DNA from: Segatella salivae DSM 15606
Lineage (GTDB): Bacteria; Bacteroidota; Bacteroidia; Bacteroidales; Bacteroidaceae
DNA: 10,067 nt
Direction: 5' to 3'
NCBI RefSeq assembly: GCF_000185845.1
Contig: NZ_GL629647.1
Span: 1,019,019-1,029,085, forward strand
Shown piece after piece: positions 1-5,515 of this stretch. The notes under the pieces are model-generated. The model was not told where the DNA came from. It saw only the letters and a list, made by a program, of their open reading frames with translations, and searched no databases. Position 1 is the first letter of the stretch; every line of letters begins with the position of its first letter. A program made the translations under genes and the position numbers.

Positions 1-1016
1 CCACCACCAATAAAGTCGTTGATATTCTGCTTTTCCTGCTTGATACGTGCCTTTATTTTGTCAGGATCAGTAATACCGTCTTCTTCACAGATCTGCCTCC
101 AGTAGTCCTTGTGCACTTCAACCTGAAAGCGCGGAGGCGCAGAGTTACGTATCTTAGCACGCTTGCCCTTACCTATCAGCTCATAAATGTCATACCATGA
201 GTCTTTGAACGTTGCGACATAAAAAGGAATAGGATAATACTGATATCCTGGGGTCGGAAATCTCGTAAGGATAGCAAACTTACGTGTGCGTGTAGCACGA
301 CCGAAAGCGTCACCACGTGCAGCCCTACGACACTCGCCCGTAGCAGGGTCAGGGTCAAGCCCCATGCGCACGCGCAAATCGCCCCAAGGGTCTATTTCAT
401 CAAGCAACTCAATGACTTCCACATCACCGTCTTTCACTGTGTTTTTCCAGTTCGCATAAAAAACGTGATTGATGCGACCATTTTCATCTGCTTTTTCAAA
501 ACGACAATAACAACTCTCCTTGTGACGCACCTGTACAATGTGACAGCCCTCATTGTCGAGCACTACGACTGTAACCGTAAAAAAGAAGTATTTCATGTCA
601 AGCACCTGCTCAATAAAGAAGCGGTTGAGCTGATTTCGAAAGTAGAAGTCGCATATCTCTCGATCGCGCGTCTTCTTTTCAGTAGCGATGTCATAGAAGC
701 GTACACCCTGCCCATAGCACGTGAGCGCATTGAAGAGTTTGTTTTGCGCCATGACCATGTTTTCGCCCACCTTTTCAATGATGTGATAAGGCAGCATGTC
801 ATCGGCCCCGAACGGAACATACTTATAAGTTTTGCCCCCTTGCGTGAACGTTCGGGGCTGAATGATACCACTATCGTCAAAAACCACTGACGAATTTTCA
901 GAATACTCTGCATTAGCCGAGGCACTGTGCCCATTCGTAAAGCCAGCAGCTGAAGCACCGTAGATTTCGTAATCTCCGCGCTTTTCGATAAAATTCAACG
1001 TTGAATTTTGTTCCAT
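1..1016 (-). CDS. Phage portal-like protein, C-terminus cut by window edge
   Basis: An open frame of 338 codons starts with ATG at 1016 (MEQNSTLNFIEKRG) and is still open at base 1. Residues about 60-100 read VPFGADDMLPYHIIEKVGEN followed by a hydrophobic stretch ending CYGQGVRF. This is the layout of an early portal segment: an aromatic or glycine residue, then D-[DN]-x-LP, a helix, then Y-G-x-G. Portal proteins form the dodecameric ring at the capsid vertex through which the terminase pumps DNA. The start lies three bases after the stop of the 82-residue gene, so the two are co-transcribed, and the A-rich leader (TGTAAAAAATGG) has no Shine-Dalgarno site. The call rests on pattern and on sharing the window with a terminase. 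Another virion protein is possible. Confidence 0.55.
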   Translation of the reverse strand, partial: MEQNSTLNFIEKRGDYEIYGASAAGFTNGHSASANAEYSENSSVVFDDSGIIQPRTFTQGGKTYKYVPFGADDMLPYHIIEKVGENMVMAQNKLFNALTCYGQGVRFYDIATEKKTRDREICDFYFRNQLNRFFIEQVLDMKYFFFTVTVVVLDNEGCHIVQVRHKESCYCRFEKADENGRINHVFYANWKNTVKDGDVEVIELLDEIDPWGDLRVRMGLDPDPATGECRRAARGDAFGRATRTRKFAILTRFPTPGYQYYPIPFYVATFKDSWYDIYELIGKGKRAKIRNSAPPRFQVEVHKDYWRQICEEDGITDPDKIKARIKQEKQNINDFIGG

Positions 1017-1019
1017 TTT

Positions 1020-1268
1020 TTACATATAGATTTCTGCGCCCATAAACTCAAAGATACACACATCGCGCACCTCTCGTATCTGCCGATTGTTAGGATTTAT
1101 CAGCCGATGAGTACCACCGCGCCAATGTCCCGATTTTACCAACCAGCCTTTATACTCAATAATGTCACCGGTCTTAAGCTTCCAACATTTCAGGTTTACA
1201 AGTTGCTTGCGGATAGCAGCTATATCTAACTGCTTGCGCATTTCTGTGATGTGAATAGGCTTATTCAT
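1020..1268 (-). CDS. Small conserved-looking phage protein of unknown function
   Basis: This 82-residue protein begins MNKPIHITEMRKQL. Its ATG shares one base with the TAA of the upstream gene (TAATG), so translation is probably coupled, and its stop lies three bases before the portal-like start. The first 25 residues look helical. From about residue 33 (KTGDIIEYKGWLVKSGHWRG) the pattern alternates as in a small beta barrel, with several aromatic and glycine residues, and the protein ends GAEIYM. There are no membrane segments or recognisable catalytic motifs. I do not recognise the family. Its place between a probable structural gene and the portal-like gene suggests a virion assembly or head-completion role, but that is inference from position only. 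Confidence 0.75.
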   Translation of the reverse strand: MNKPIHITEMRKQLDIAAIRKQLVNLKCWKLKTGDIIEYKGWLVKSGHWRGGTHRLINPNNRQIREVRDVCIFEFMGAEIYM

Positions 1269-2326
1269 TAATCAAAAGTATTATCAAAAGTGTTATCGAA
1301 AATTCGGCCTGCACGTTGCAGGTCAATAACGTTGTGATTGCGCTGCGCATACTGATAAGAGAAAGTAAAGCGCGCTATCTCATCATCAAGGTTTGACACC
1401 TCCGACTTCGACTCTGTAAGTGTCACCTCCTTGCCGACAACAGGCTGTCCGTTAACGAAATTCACGACATGCACGCGCTCAGCGCGAAAGAGTTCATCCA
1501 CCCAATTTTGCTGTGCAATCGTGAGATAGCCAGTATCAGCCTTGAAGAGTCGGTTTTCAACAATCTCTATATTACGCGTCTTACCCAGCACATTGACCGT
1601 TGTGCGCTTGAACGAGGGGCTGACCTGATGTTTACCTACGCAATACATCAACTCATCACAGCCGAAAGAGTTCTCAAACATCAAGATAGGTGCGCAATCA
1701 GGATGAGTCCAATCTATCGTATATTTTTGTGTACGCTCGCCTGCTGTGACAACAAAGAAGTCAAGCACCTTATCAGCTTTTGTGAAGCGCGAGGGCGACA
1801 CGTCAATAGTTGAATATTTGCTATTGCCTTGCACCTTAGTTGCAGCGAAGTCAGCTGTTGAGCCGTCAACATAGGTCGCCTTGACAGCTGCCGAGTCGGT
1901 ACCGATATAGTGCAGAAACTCCAAGCGCCCCAAGGCCGACACGCGGTCACCGCTGTAAATAGACAGAAAATGCGTGCGCAGGAAGTCTTCAGCCTTAGCC
2001 GTTACAGTGCCTTGTGTGAAATCAGCAGCGCAATAAACTACCTTAGTATTCAGTACCTTTGTATCTATCACAGCATCATTGTCGCCGAGGTCGGTTATTG
2101 TAATAGCAATATCGACACTCAACCTTGCATGTGCATACGAGGTGAAGAGTGCGGAGAGGTCGGTGAGTTCAATGCTGCCGTCATACTGATAAAGATGCTC
2201 GTCATACATTTTCACACCGTCAACCGTCATGACAACGCCTGCGCGACTGCCCCCGATAGTGAAAGACAAATCGGGAATTGATGCACTGAAATAGGTACCC
2301 GAAAGAGATTTTAAGACAGTAATCAT
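1268..2326 (-). CDS. Probable virion-associated protein upstream of the portal-like gene
   Basis: An open frame runs to an ATG at 2398, but I place the start at ATG 2326 (MITVLKSLSGTYFSASIPDL), giving 352 residues. A good promoter (-7 box at 2346-2353) would begin the transcript near 2339, downstream of the first ATG. The 24 extra residues would also be a hydrophobic, cysteine-rich leader unlike the rest. The protein is rich in beta-forming residues (Val, Thr, Asp, aromatics), has no clear membrane segment, and ends in a duplicated FDNTFDNTFD tail from a 12-base tandem repeat. It is the first gene of a three-gene operon leading to the portal-like gene. A structural or adsorption-apparatus role is inferred from context and composition, and I recognise no named family. 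Confidence 0.7.
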   Translation of the reverse strand: MITVLKSLSGTYFSASIPDLSFTIGGSRAGVVMTVDGVKMYDEHLYQYDGSIELTDLSALFTSYAHARLSVDIAITITDLGDNDAVIDTKVLNTKVVYCAADFTQGTVTAKAEDFLRTHFLSIYSGDRVSALGRLEFLHYIGTDSAAVKATYVDGSTADFAATKVQGNSKYSTIDVSPSRFTKADKVLDFFVVTAGERTQKYTIDWTHPDCAPILMFENSFGCDELMYCVGKHQVSPSFKRTTVNVLGKTRNIEIVENRLFKADTGYLTIAQQNWVDELFRAERVHVVNFVNGQPVVGKEVTLTESKSEVSNLDDEIARFTFSYQYAQRNHNVIDLQRAGRIFDNTFDNTFD

Positions 2327-2345
2327 ACAAATTCTATTTACAACA

Positions 2346-2377
2346 CAAAGGTAACAGAGAATACAAGCTGACAAAAA
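2346..2377 (-). promoter_or_regulatory. Bacteroidetes-type promoter of the portal operon
   Basis: On the minus strand TTTTTG (2377-2372) is followed by 18 bases and TACCTTTG (2353-2346), matching the Bacteroidetes consensus TTG/TAnnTTTG. Transcription would start near 2339, leaving a leader of only about a dozen bases before ATG 2326. This decides the start of the downstream gene. Confidence 0.6.
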
Positions 2378-2429
2378 TACAAATGCAAAGTGCGTCATCT
2401 GACATGATTACCTGATGCAAAGCAGCGTG

Positions 2430-2464
2430 CAATATCATGCAGATTATCATGTGATTTGATATTG
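2430..2464. repeat. Inverted repeat in the divergent intergenic region
   Basis: CAATATCA (2430-2437) and TGATATTG (2457-2464) form an 8-base perfect inverted repeat with a 19-base spacer. The spacer holds two ATCATG words. It lies upstream of both divergent promoters and may be a regulator site or chance AT-rich symmetry. Confidence 0.3.
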
Positions 2465-2498
2465 ATTGCAGAACTATTTTATAGGAAATAACATCTTT

Positions 2499-2553
2499 TT
2501 CAACAAATGTTGAAAATAAATGCCTAAAAATTTGCATATTCAACAAATGTTGA
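2499..2553. promoter_or_regulatory. Two identical palindromic operator-like sites
   Basis: The 15-base word TTCAACAAATGTTGA occurs twice (2499-2513 and 2539-2553), with centres 40 bases apart, about four helical turns. Each is a palindrome around a central AA. In the first copy the arms extend to nine bases (TTTTCAACA/TGTTGAAAA). The second copy sits between the -33 and -7 elements of the plus-strand promoter, where a bound protein would block RNA polymerase. The binding protein is unknown. The DUF5053 product or the small HTH protein encoded at 5561-5749 are candidates by position only. Confidence 0.6.
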
Positions 2554-2562
2554 TTATCTTTG
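2531..2562 (+). promoter_or_regulatory. Promoter of the 49-codon gene and DUF5053 unit
   Basis: TTTG (2531-2534), 20 bases, then TATCTTTG (2555-2562) matches the Bacteroidetes consensus. The expected start is near 2569, about 20 bases before ATG 2589. The downstream stretch AAAGAAAGGA (2575-2584) gives a rare purine-rich, Shine-Dalgarno-like site. The spacer contains one copy of the palindrome at 2539-2553. Confidence 0.65.
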
Positions 2563-2588
2563 CAATGTGAATTAAAAGAAAGGACTAC

Positions 2589-2738
2589 ATGAAGAAAAGA
2601 AGAAAATCAAAGGAACTCAAAGAAAGCGAAGATGACTTGATGTTCTACTTAGAAAATTGGAAAAAGTTCCCCAATCACTTTCAGAACATCGCAAAAAAGG
2701 AAATCGAAGCGTTAGAAAACAAAATCAAGAACAATTAA
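2589..2738 (+). CDS. 49-residue basic phage protein, unknown function
   Basis: The ATG at 2589 is preceded by a purine-rich site and the promoter at 2531-2562. The product starts MKKRRKSKELKESEDDLMFY, continues with LENWKKFPNHFQNIAKKEIE and ends in NKIKNN. It is lysine-rich with two likely helices and no membrane segment. It precedes the DUF5053 gene by 42 bases on the same transcript, with a stable hairpin directly after its stop. A short basic protein in this position may act in regulation or bind nucleic acid, but I recognise no family. Codon use and the clean promoter, RBS and stop layout support a real gene despite its length. Confidence 0.65.
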   Translation: MKKRRKSKELKESEDDLMFYLENWKKFPNHFQNIAKKEIEALENKIKNN

Positions 2739-2763
2739 GCCTGACCTCCTCCGGGAGGCAGGC
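2739..2763 (+). other. Intergenic RNA hairpin with a UNCG-class tetraloop
   Basis: GCCTG (2739-2743) pairs with CAGGC (2759-2763) and CCTCC (2745-2749) with GGAGG (2754-2758). A2744 is a bulge, and the loop UCCG is closed by C-G, the extra-stable cUNCGg class. It begins one base after the upstream stop codon. No U-tract follows, so it is not an intrinsic terminator. It may set relative expression of the two genes by protecting or processing the mRNA. Confidence 0.6.
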
Positions 2764-2780
2764 AACAAAACAGAAAAGAG

Positions 2781-3173
2781 ATGATGAAAAAAGAATTACA
2801 AGCACTTGCAGCAAGAAACAGAGCAGCAAAGACACAGAAAGAAAGAGACAAGGTTGCCCTGGAAATGGAGAAACTGAAGAATAAGGATCCAAAGGCTTTT
2901 ACAGAAGCTTTGGAAAATCTCATCAAGACAACCGCAAGCAGAGTGGAAGAACTTACGATTGCAGACAGAATGGGCGAGATGACAAAGATGCTTTCAATGG
3001 CCTACATCGCACGCAACTACTTCGGCAAATCGCGTTCATGGCTGGCACACAAGATAAATGGTGATGTCATCAACGGCAAACCGGTTGCTTTCACAGAAGA
3101 AGAAAGACAGACGTTCAAGCATGCACTTGCCGACATGTCTGCACAATTAGGCTCGCTGGGCGTTTCCTTATAG
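2781..3173 (+). CDS. DUF5053-type protein
   Basis: This 130-residue protein starts at ATG 2781 (a second ATG follows directly at 2784). Residues 1-45 form a highly charged, probably coiled-coil helix (MKKELQALAARNRAAKTQKE onward). The C-terminal half holds the pattern I associate with DUF5053 of Bacteroidales phages and islands: AYIARNYFGKSRSWLAHKIN followed by GKPVAFTEEE and a final helix. The YFGKSRSWLxxKINGxxxNGK segment looks like a DNA-binding helix-turn-helix with a recognition helix around KSRSWLAHKI. It follows the 49-residue gene in a unit with its own promoter, two operator-like palindromes and a strong terminator. A self-regulating DNA-binding role is plausible but inferred. The family match is from memory. 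Confidence 0.75.
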   Translation: MMKKELQALAARNRAAKTQKERDKVALEMEKLKNKDPKAFTEALENLIKTTASRVEELTIADRMGEMTKMLSMAYIARNYFGKSRSWLAHKINGDVINGKPVAFTEEERQTFKHALADMSAQLGSLGVSL

Positions 3174-3196
3174 CCCTTTCTTTTTAATCACACAGT

Positions 3197-3226
3197 AGCC
3201 CGAGGTTGAGCCACCTCGGGCTTTTT
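3197..3226 (+). terminator. Intrinsic terminator of the DUF5053 unit
   Basis: AGCCCGAGGT (3197-3206) and ACCTCGGGCT (3213-3222) make a perfect 10-base stem with a 6-base loop, followed by T3223-3226. It lies 23 bases after the DUF5053 stop. Confidence 0.9.
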
Positions 3227-3235
3227 CGTACCCAC

Positions 3236-3271
3236 AAAAAAAACTGCAGACGTCCTCGCGACGCCTGCAGT
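3236..3271 (-). terminator. Intrinsic terminator of the 4222-3360 minus-strand unit
   Basis: Read on the minus strand, ACTGCAG (3271-3265) and CTGCAGT (3249-3243) pair. One mismatch follows, then an inner GTC-rich stem of four pairs, and the hairpin is followed by a run of eight Ts (3243-3236). It faces the plus-strand terminator only ten bases away, insulating the two convergent units. Bases 3272-3359 hold no gene. Confidence 0.8.
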
Positions 3272-3359
3272 CGAATTTTAACCAATTGTCTGTTTCCAGA
3301 CGAATATGGTACAAAATTATGTAAAAAAATGTATTTCTACGTATTAAATAAAGAAAAAT

Positions 3360-3611
3360 TTATTTCAGTCTCCATATTTTCCAAACAAGTCCGCCAGACT
3401 CATCCGGTTCAAGTAGGAAACCATTCTCCGACATGTAGCCAAAAACATCTTGCTGTGTCAGCGGATAGGTGCTGTCTAAAGCTTCGATAATTTCAGAGGT
3501 TGTCTTGTTATCCTCGACAAAAAGAGACCTTTGCGAGGGAGGGATATTATTAGCACGTGTACTGAAATAAGCATCAAGCACGGTGCGTTCAATCTTGCTG
3601 TTCTCGTTCAT
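3360..3611 (-). CDS. 83-residue protein, possible winged-helix fold, unknown function
   Basis: It starts at ATG 3611 after an A-rich leader (GTAAAAAAAATG) and overlaps the end of the upstream gene by 23 bases in another frame, so the two are one unit. From about residue 37, TTSEIIEALDSTYPLTQQDV leads into FGYMSENGFL and then GGLVWKIW. This is a helix, helix and beta-wing order resembling a winged-helix domain. There are no catalytic motifs, membrane segments or metal-binding cysteines. It is the last gene before the minus-strand terminator at 3236-3271. A DNA-binding or transcriptional role would fit the fold guess, but I recognise no family and the function is open. Confidence 0.65.
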   Translation of the reverse strand: MNENSKIERTVLDAYFSTRANNIPPSQRSLFVEDNKTTSEIIEALDSTYPLTQQDVFGYMSENGFLLEPDESGGLVWKIWRLK

Positions 3612-3837
3612 TTTTTTTACCTTTTAGAATTATTTCAAATTGTTTTCTAAGCGCGTGAAAGCTGCGCACGTAATCAAGCAGTTCTGCGTCTGAGAAATCA
3701 TCACCCGACAGAATTTTATCTGTAATGTCATTACAGAGGTCAATTCGTGCTTCGAGTGCTGATGTATCGAGCAGATCTTGCAAAGCATTGCAAGCCTGCG
3801 CATTGTAATTATTCTCAATCATACCAAAAGTTTTCAT
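3589..3837 (-). CDS. 82-residue helical protein of unknown function
   Basis: It starts at ATG 3837 (MKTFGMIENNYNAQACNALQ) after an A-rich leader. The sequence is almost entirely helix-forming: LLDTSALEARIDLCNDITDK, an acidic SGDDFSDAELL segment, then a basic C-terminus (KGKKNEREQQD). It has no membrane segment. Its start is 82 bases after the membrane-protein stop, and that gap holds a 7-base inverted repeat. The downstream 83-residue gene begins inside its 3' end. The pattern is typical of small unknown early phage proteins, and I cannot name a family. Confidence 0.65.
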   Translation of the reverse strand: MKTFGMIENNYNAQACNALQDLLDTSALEARIDLCNDITDKILSGDDFSDAELLDYVRSFHALRKQFEIILKGKKNEREQQD

Positions 3838-3869
3838 TTTTCTGTTTTTATTTGTAAGGTTTTATAATG

Positions 3870-3903
3870 AAGTCGCGATTTCCCAGGTCCAGGCATGCGA
3901 CTT
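3870..3903 (-). repeat. Inverted repeat between two minus-strand genes
   Basis: AAGTCGC (3870-3876) and GCGACTT (3897-3903) form a 7-base perfect stem around a 20-base loop containing the duplicated word CCAGG. No clean U-tract follows on either strand, so it may be a processing or partial-termination hairpin between the membrane gene and the 82-residue gene. Confidence 0.35.
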
Positions 3904-3919
3904 ACTTTCATTAACTGTG

Positions 3920-4222
3920 CTATTCCTTACCTCCCTCCTTGCTGTTCAAACGGTAAACAAGCCAGCCTGCACAAACTGCTGCAGGAATGGCCACAAGCGG
4001 ATGAGAAACCACGGCAAATACACTCACACCTAAGCAGATTGTACCTAAGTGCATGTAGAGCACCGTGCGACGTGTCACGGAGAAGTCACACAACCGCGAA
4101 TAAATCTCGCTACGTTGATTGAGATAGTTAGCCACTGAATTTACTGCATTCGCGATAATTGCGCGAACATCGACACGCTGTTGAATTTGCACACCGTCGA
4201 ACTGGATAGTTTGTTGCTGCAT
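3920..4222 (-). CDS. Small two-helix membrane protein with a soluble N-terminal helix
   Basis: This 100-residue protein starts at ATG 4222 (MQQQTIQFDG). Residues 15-52 look like a soluble amphipathic helix. Residues about 54-72 (YMHLGTICLGVSVFAVV) and 76-91 (VAIPAAVCAGWLVY) are hydrophobic and joined by a tight SHPL turn, giving a membrane hairpin, followed by the charged tail RLNSKEGGKE. There is no signal peptidase site or enzyme motif. It could be a superinfection-exclusion, holin-like or envelope-modifying protein, but none is proven. Its translation start lies four bases after one copy of the repeated leader motif GGTTATAAGATGATG, so expression is probably controlled through the long structured leader at 4226-4453. 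Confidence 0.7.
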   Translation of the reverse strand: MQQQTIQFDGVQIQQRVDVRAIIANAVNSVANYLNQRSEIYSRLCDFSVTRRTVLYMHLGTICLGVSVFAVVSHPLVAIPAAVCAGWLVYRLNSKEGGKE

Positions 4223-4280
4223 ATTACATCATCTTATAACCTTTTCTGCAGATCCGCTGCATTGCCGGTAAAACAAGAAA

Positions 4281-4359
4281 GGCGGTCGCCAATCTCGCTG
4301 GTTATAAGATGATGTCGCTACCCAATGGGCTTTGAAATATCTACGAGAAGGCAACCGCC
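4281..4359 (-). repeat. Second long hairpin inside the leader
   Basis: On the minus strand GGCGGTTGCC (4359-4350) pairs with GGCGACCGCC (4290-4281) over all ten positions, with one U-G wobble that would be a C-A mismatch in a plus-strand RNA. After a small internal loop TCTCG (4348-4344) pairs with CGAGA (4297-4293). The apical loop holds the middle copy of the switch motif, so that copy pairing outwards would form a pseudoknot. Confidence 0.5.
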
Positions 4360-4366
4360 AAGTATG

Positions 4367-4444
4367 TTAGTTGAGGGCATTAAAAAAGCCCGAGCAATTT
4401 TGCCGAGCAAGTAACCGTAGCTCACCGGGATAGTCTACTATCAT
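4367..4444 (-). CDS. Possible 25-residue leader peptide
   Basis: The first copy of the leader motif contains ATG 4444-4442, opening a frame MIVDYPGELRLLARQNCSGF that ends after LN at TAA 4369-4367. If the promoter at 4459-4489 is correct, the ATG would be only about eight bases from the RNA 5' end. The downstream motif copy likewise contains ATGATGTAA, a two-codon frame just before ATG 4222. Both may be by-products of the repeated motif, and no codon bias supports attenuation. Confidence 0.2.
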   Translation of the reverse strand: MIVDYPGELRLLARQNCSGFFNALN

Positions 4445-4458
4445 CTTATAACCGGTGA

Positions 4459-4489
4459 CAAAATTAAAGAAAATCCCCGAAACCTGCAA
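4459..4489 (-). promoter_or_regulatory. Promoter embedded in a terminator, for the membrane-protein leader
   Basis: TTG (4489-4487) lies in the loop of the exonuclease terminator. After 20 bases comes TAATTTTG (4466-4459), a full TAnnTTTG match. Transcription would start near 4453, at the first switch-motif copy. Confidence 0.6.
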
Positions 4490-4502
4490 GAGATTTCGGG
4501 GA
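4474..4502 (-). terminator. Intrinsic terminator of the exonuclease gene
   Basis: A 9-base stem (4474-4482 with 4494-4502) and an 11-base loop are followed on the minus strand by TTTTCTTTAATTTT. It begins five bases after the stop codon at 4507. Loop and tail are nearly identical to those of the terminator at 5499-5529, while the stems differ. Confidence 0.8.
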
Positions 4503-4506
4503 AAAG

Positions 4507-5361
4507 TTAGAATTCAATATTAAATTCTTTCATTATGCTAAGCAATTCAGGTTCTTCTATAACTCTTAAATTGTGACCTTGTGCTTGCAATTCCTCTATT
4601 TTCTGCATTTTAGACGGGCCTGCCCCTTTACCGACTATAACAATATCTGTCCTTTTAGATATAGAGGTATTAATGTCAGCACCATACGCTTTGAGCATTT
4701 TTGCAATAGTTTCTCGAGCAGGGAACGTTTCAAGGTTTCCTGTCAGCACTACTCTTTTCATGAAGAAAGGAGTTTCCTTATTCTCAACTTCTTCAGGGGA
4801 TAAAGGTTGTTTCGTCTCTTTTTTCAATGTTTTTTCTTTAGGCGTGACAAAATGCGGGATGCTTTCCGTGGGCTTTGGTAATTCCACGCCCGACAACACA
4901 AGGATTATCTCTGCGCAAGCTGTAGCATCACAAAGGGCATCATGATGTTTCCCTAAATCAACATGTAACACTTTACAAGTTTCATCTAAAGAAAGATGCG
5001 TTAACGAAAAAGTGTCAACAACGCCTGTAATAGGAATAGTTATACCATAATGTGTCGACACCTTTTTCAATACATCAAGATCGAAAGAGGTGTTGTGAGC
5101 TGCCAACACTTGCCCTGATATATAATGCTCAATTGTCGGCCATAAATCTTGGAAAGTAGGGGCATTCTCAACCATTTCGGGAGTAATCCCATGAACATGG
5201 GTGTTAGTAACTGTTCTATCATCAGGGATAGGTTTGATGAGAGAATAAAACTTTTGAACGATGACATCGTTCTCTACACGAACAAGGCCCAAAGCACAGG
5301 CACTCGTTCTTTCAGGTGTCATTGTTTCGATATCAATGACAGTAAAGGTGTGCTTCTCCAT
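4507..5361 (-). CDS. DnaQ-like 3'-5' exonuclease fused to a C-terminal BRCT domain
   Basis: This 284-residue protein starts at ATG 5361. Residues 5-160 are a DEDDh exonuclease of the DNA polymerase III epsilon type. Motif I is VIDIETM with D10 and E12, motif II is AAHNTSFDLDVL with D94, and motif III is HHDALCDA with H140 and D145, so all five catalytic residues are present. A charged linker (about 172-197) leads to a BRCT domain (about 201-284: MKRVVLTGNLETFPARETIA, then GADI, SKRTDIVIVG and a final helix), which in other proteins binds DNA ends or phosphopeptides. It would remove 3' nucleotides in replication or repair, or degrade host or competitor DNA. It stands alone between a terminator-promoter module upstream and its own terminator. 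Related Bacteroidales proteins are chromosomal, so acquisition from a host is possible. Confidence 0.88.
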   Translation of the reverse strand: MEKHTFTVIDIETMTPERTSACALGLVRVENDVIVQKFYSLIKPIPDDRTVTNTHVHGITPEMVENAPTFQDLWPTIEHYISGQVLAAHNTSFDLDVLKKVSTHYGITIPITGVVDTFSLTHLSLDETCKVLHVDLGKHHDALCDATACAEIILVLSGVELPKPTESIPHFVTPKEKTLKKETKQPLSPEEVENKETPFFMKRVVLTGNLETFPARETIAKMLKAYGADINTSISKRTDIVIVGKGAGPSKMQKIEELQAQGHNLRVIEEPELLSIMKEFNIEF

Positions 5362-5405
5362 TTTTTACTTTTACTACGTTATTTATTAAGAGTTATAATA
5401 TTCTG

Positions 5406-5450
5406 CGATAAAACGGCTTTCTACTTTCACAAGCAAAAAGCCTAAAATCG
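5406..5450 (-). other. Leader hairpin upstream of the exonuclease gene
   Basis: On the minus strand CGAT (5450-5447) pairs with ATCG (5409-5406). After an internal loop, GGCTTTTT pairs with AGAAAGCC (8 pairs, one U-G) around a 12-base loop. It lies in the roughly 115-base leader between the promoter at 5485-5515 and ATG 5361, and is not followed by a U-tract. Confidence 0.4.
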
Positions 5451-5484
5451 AAAAACCTTCAACTTCATGCAAAGTCTATATCTG

Positions 5485-5515
5485 CAAAAGTAAAGAAAAA
5501 CTCTCTAACCTACAA
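5485..5515 (-). promoter_or_regulatory. Promoter embedded in a terminator, for the exonuclease gene
   Basis: TTG (5515-5513) in the terminator loop, 20 bases, then TACTTTTG (5492-5485). Spacing, loop context and tail match the promoter at 4459-4489 almost base for base. The start would be near 5478. Confidence 0.6.

Larger units (their letters stand above)
4226..4453 (-). ncRNA. Structured leader with three copies of a switch-like motif
   Basis: The motif GGTTATAAGATGAT occurs on the minus strand at 4453-4440 and again, with one more G, at 4241-4227 just before ATG 4222. An inverted copy lies between them at 4300-4314. The middle copy can pair perfectly with the downstream copy (16 bases, 4226-4241 with 4300-4315, 58-base loop) or with the upstream copy (14 bases, 126-base loop), but not both. 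Pairing with the downstream copy would bury the region just ahead of the start codon, and pairing with the upstream copy would free it. A promoter upstream (4459-4489) would begin the RNA at the first copy. The layout fits a cis-acting RNA switch or, at DNA level, an invertible segment. No known Rfam family is recognised. Confidence 0.5.

Noticed and set aside
465..890. 141-codon plus-strand frame opposite the portal-like gene
   Set aside because: It lies wholly inside the 338-codon minus-strand frame with portal-like motifs. Its protein has no domain pattern, and no promoter or ribosome site precedes it.
1910..2281. 123-codon plus-strand frame
   Set aside because: Shadow of the virion-associated gene on the opposite strand, with low-complexity, cysteine-rich composition.
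2327..2398. 24-residue hydrophobic extension of the 1268-2326 gene as a signal peptide
   Set aside because: The promoter at 2346-2377 would start the RNA downstream of this ATG, so the extension would not be transcribed from it. A phage structural protein needs no export.
4374..4430. Second intrinsic terminator inside the leader (GC-rich arm followed by TTTTTT on the minus strand, 4388-4383)
   Set aside because: The arm before the T-run pairs only with a bulged partner around 4421-4430, so termination is doubtful. It might be a weak attenuator, but I could not support a firm call.
4227..4453. tRNA, tmRNA or attachment-site reading of the repeated motif
   Set aside because: No cloverleaf, T-arm or CCA pattern was found on either strand, and no integrase gene is in the window.
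2430..4453. CRISPR array
   Set aside because: The repeats found are two or three copies with unequal spacing and mixed orientation, with no repeat-spacer pattern and no cas gene.
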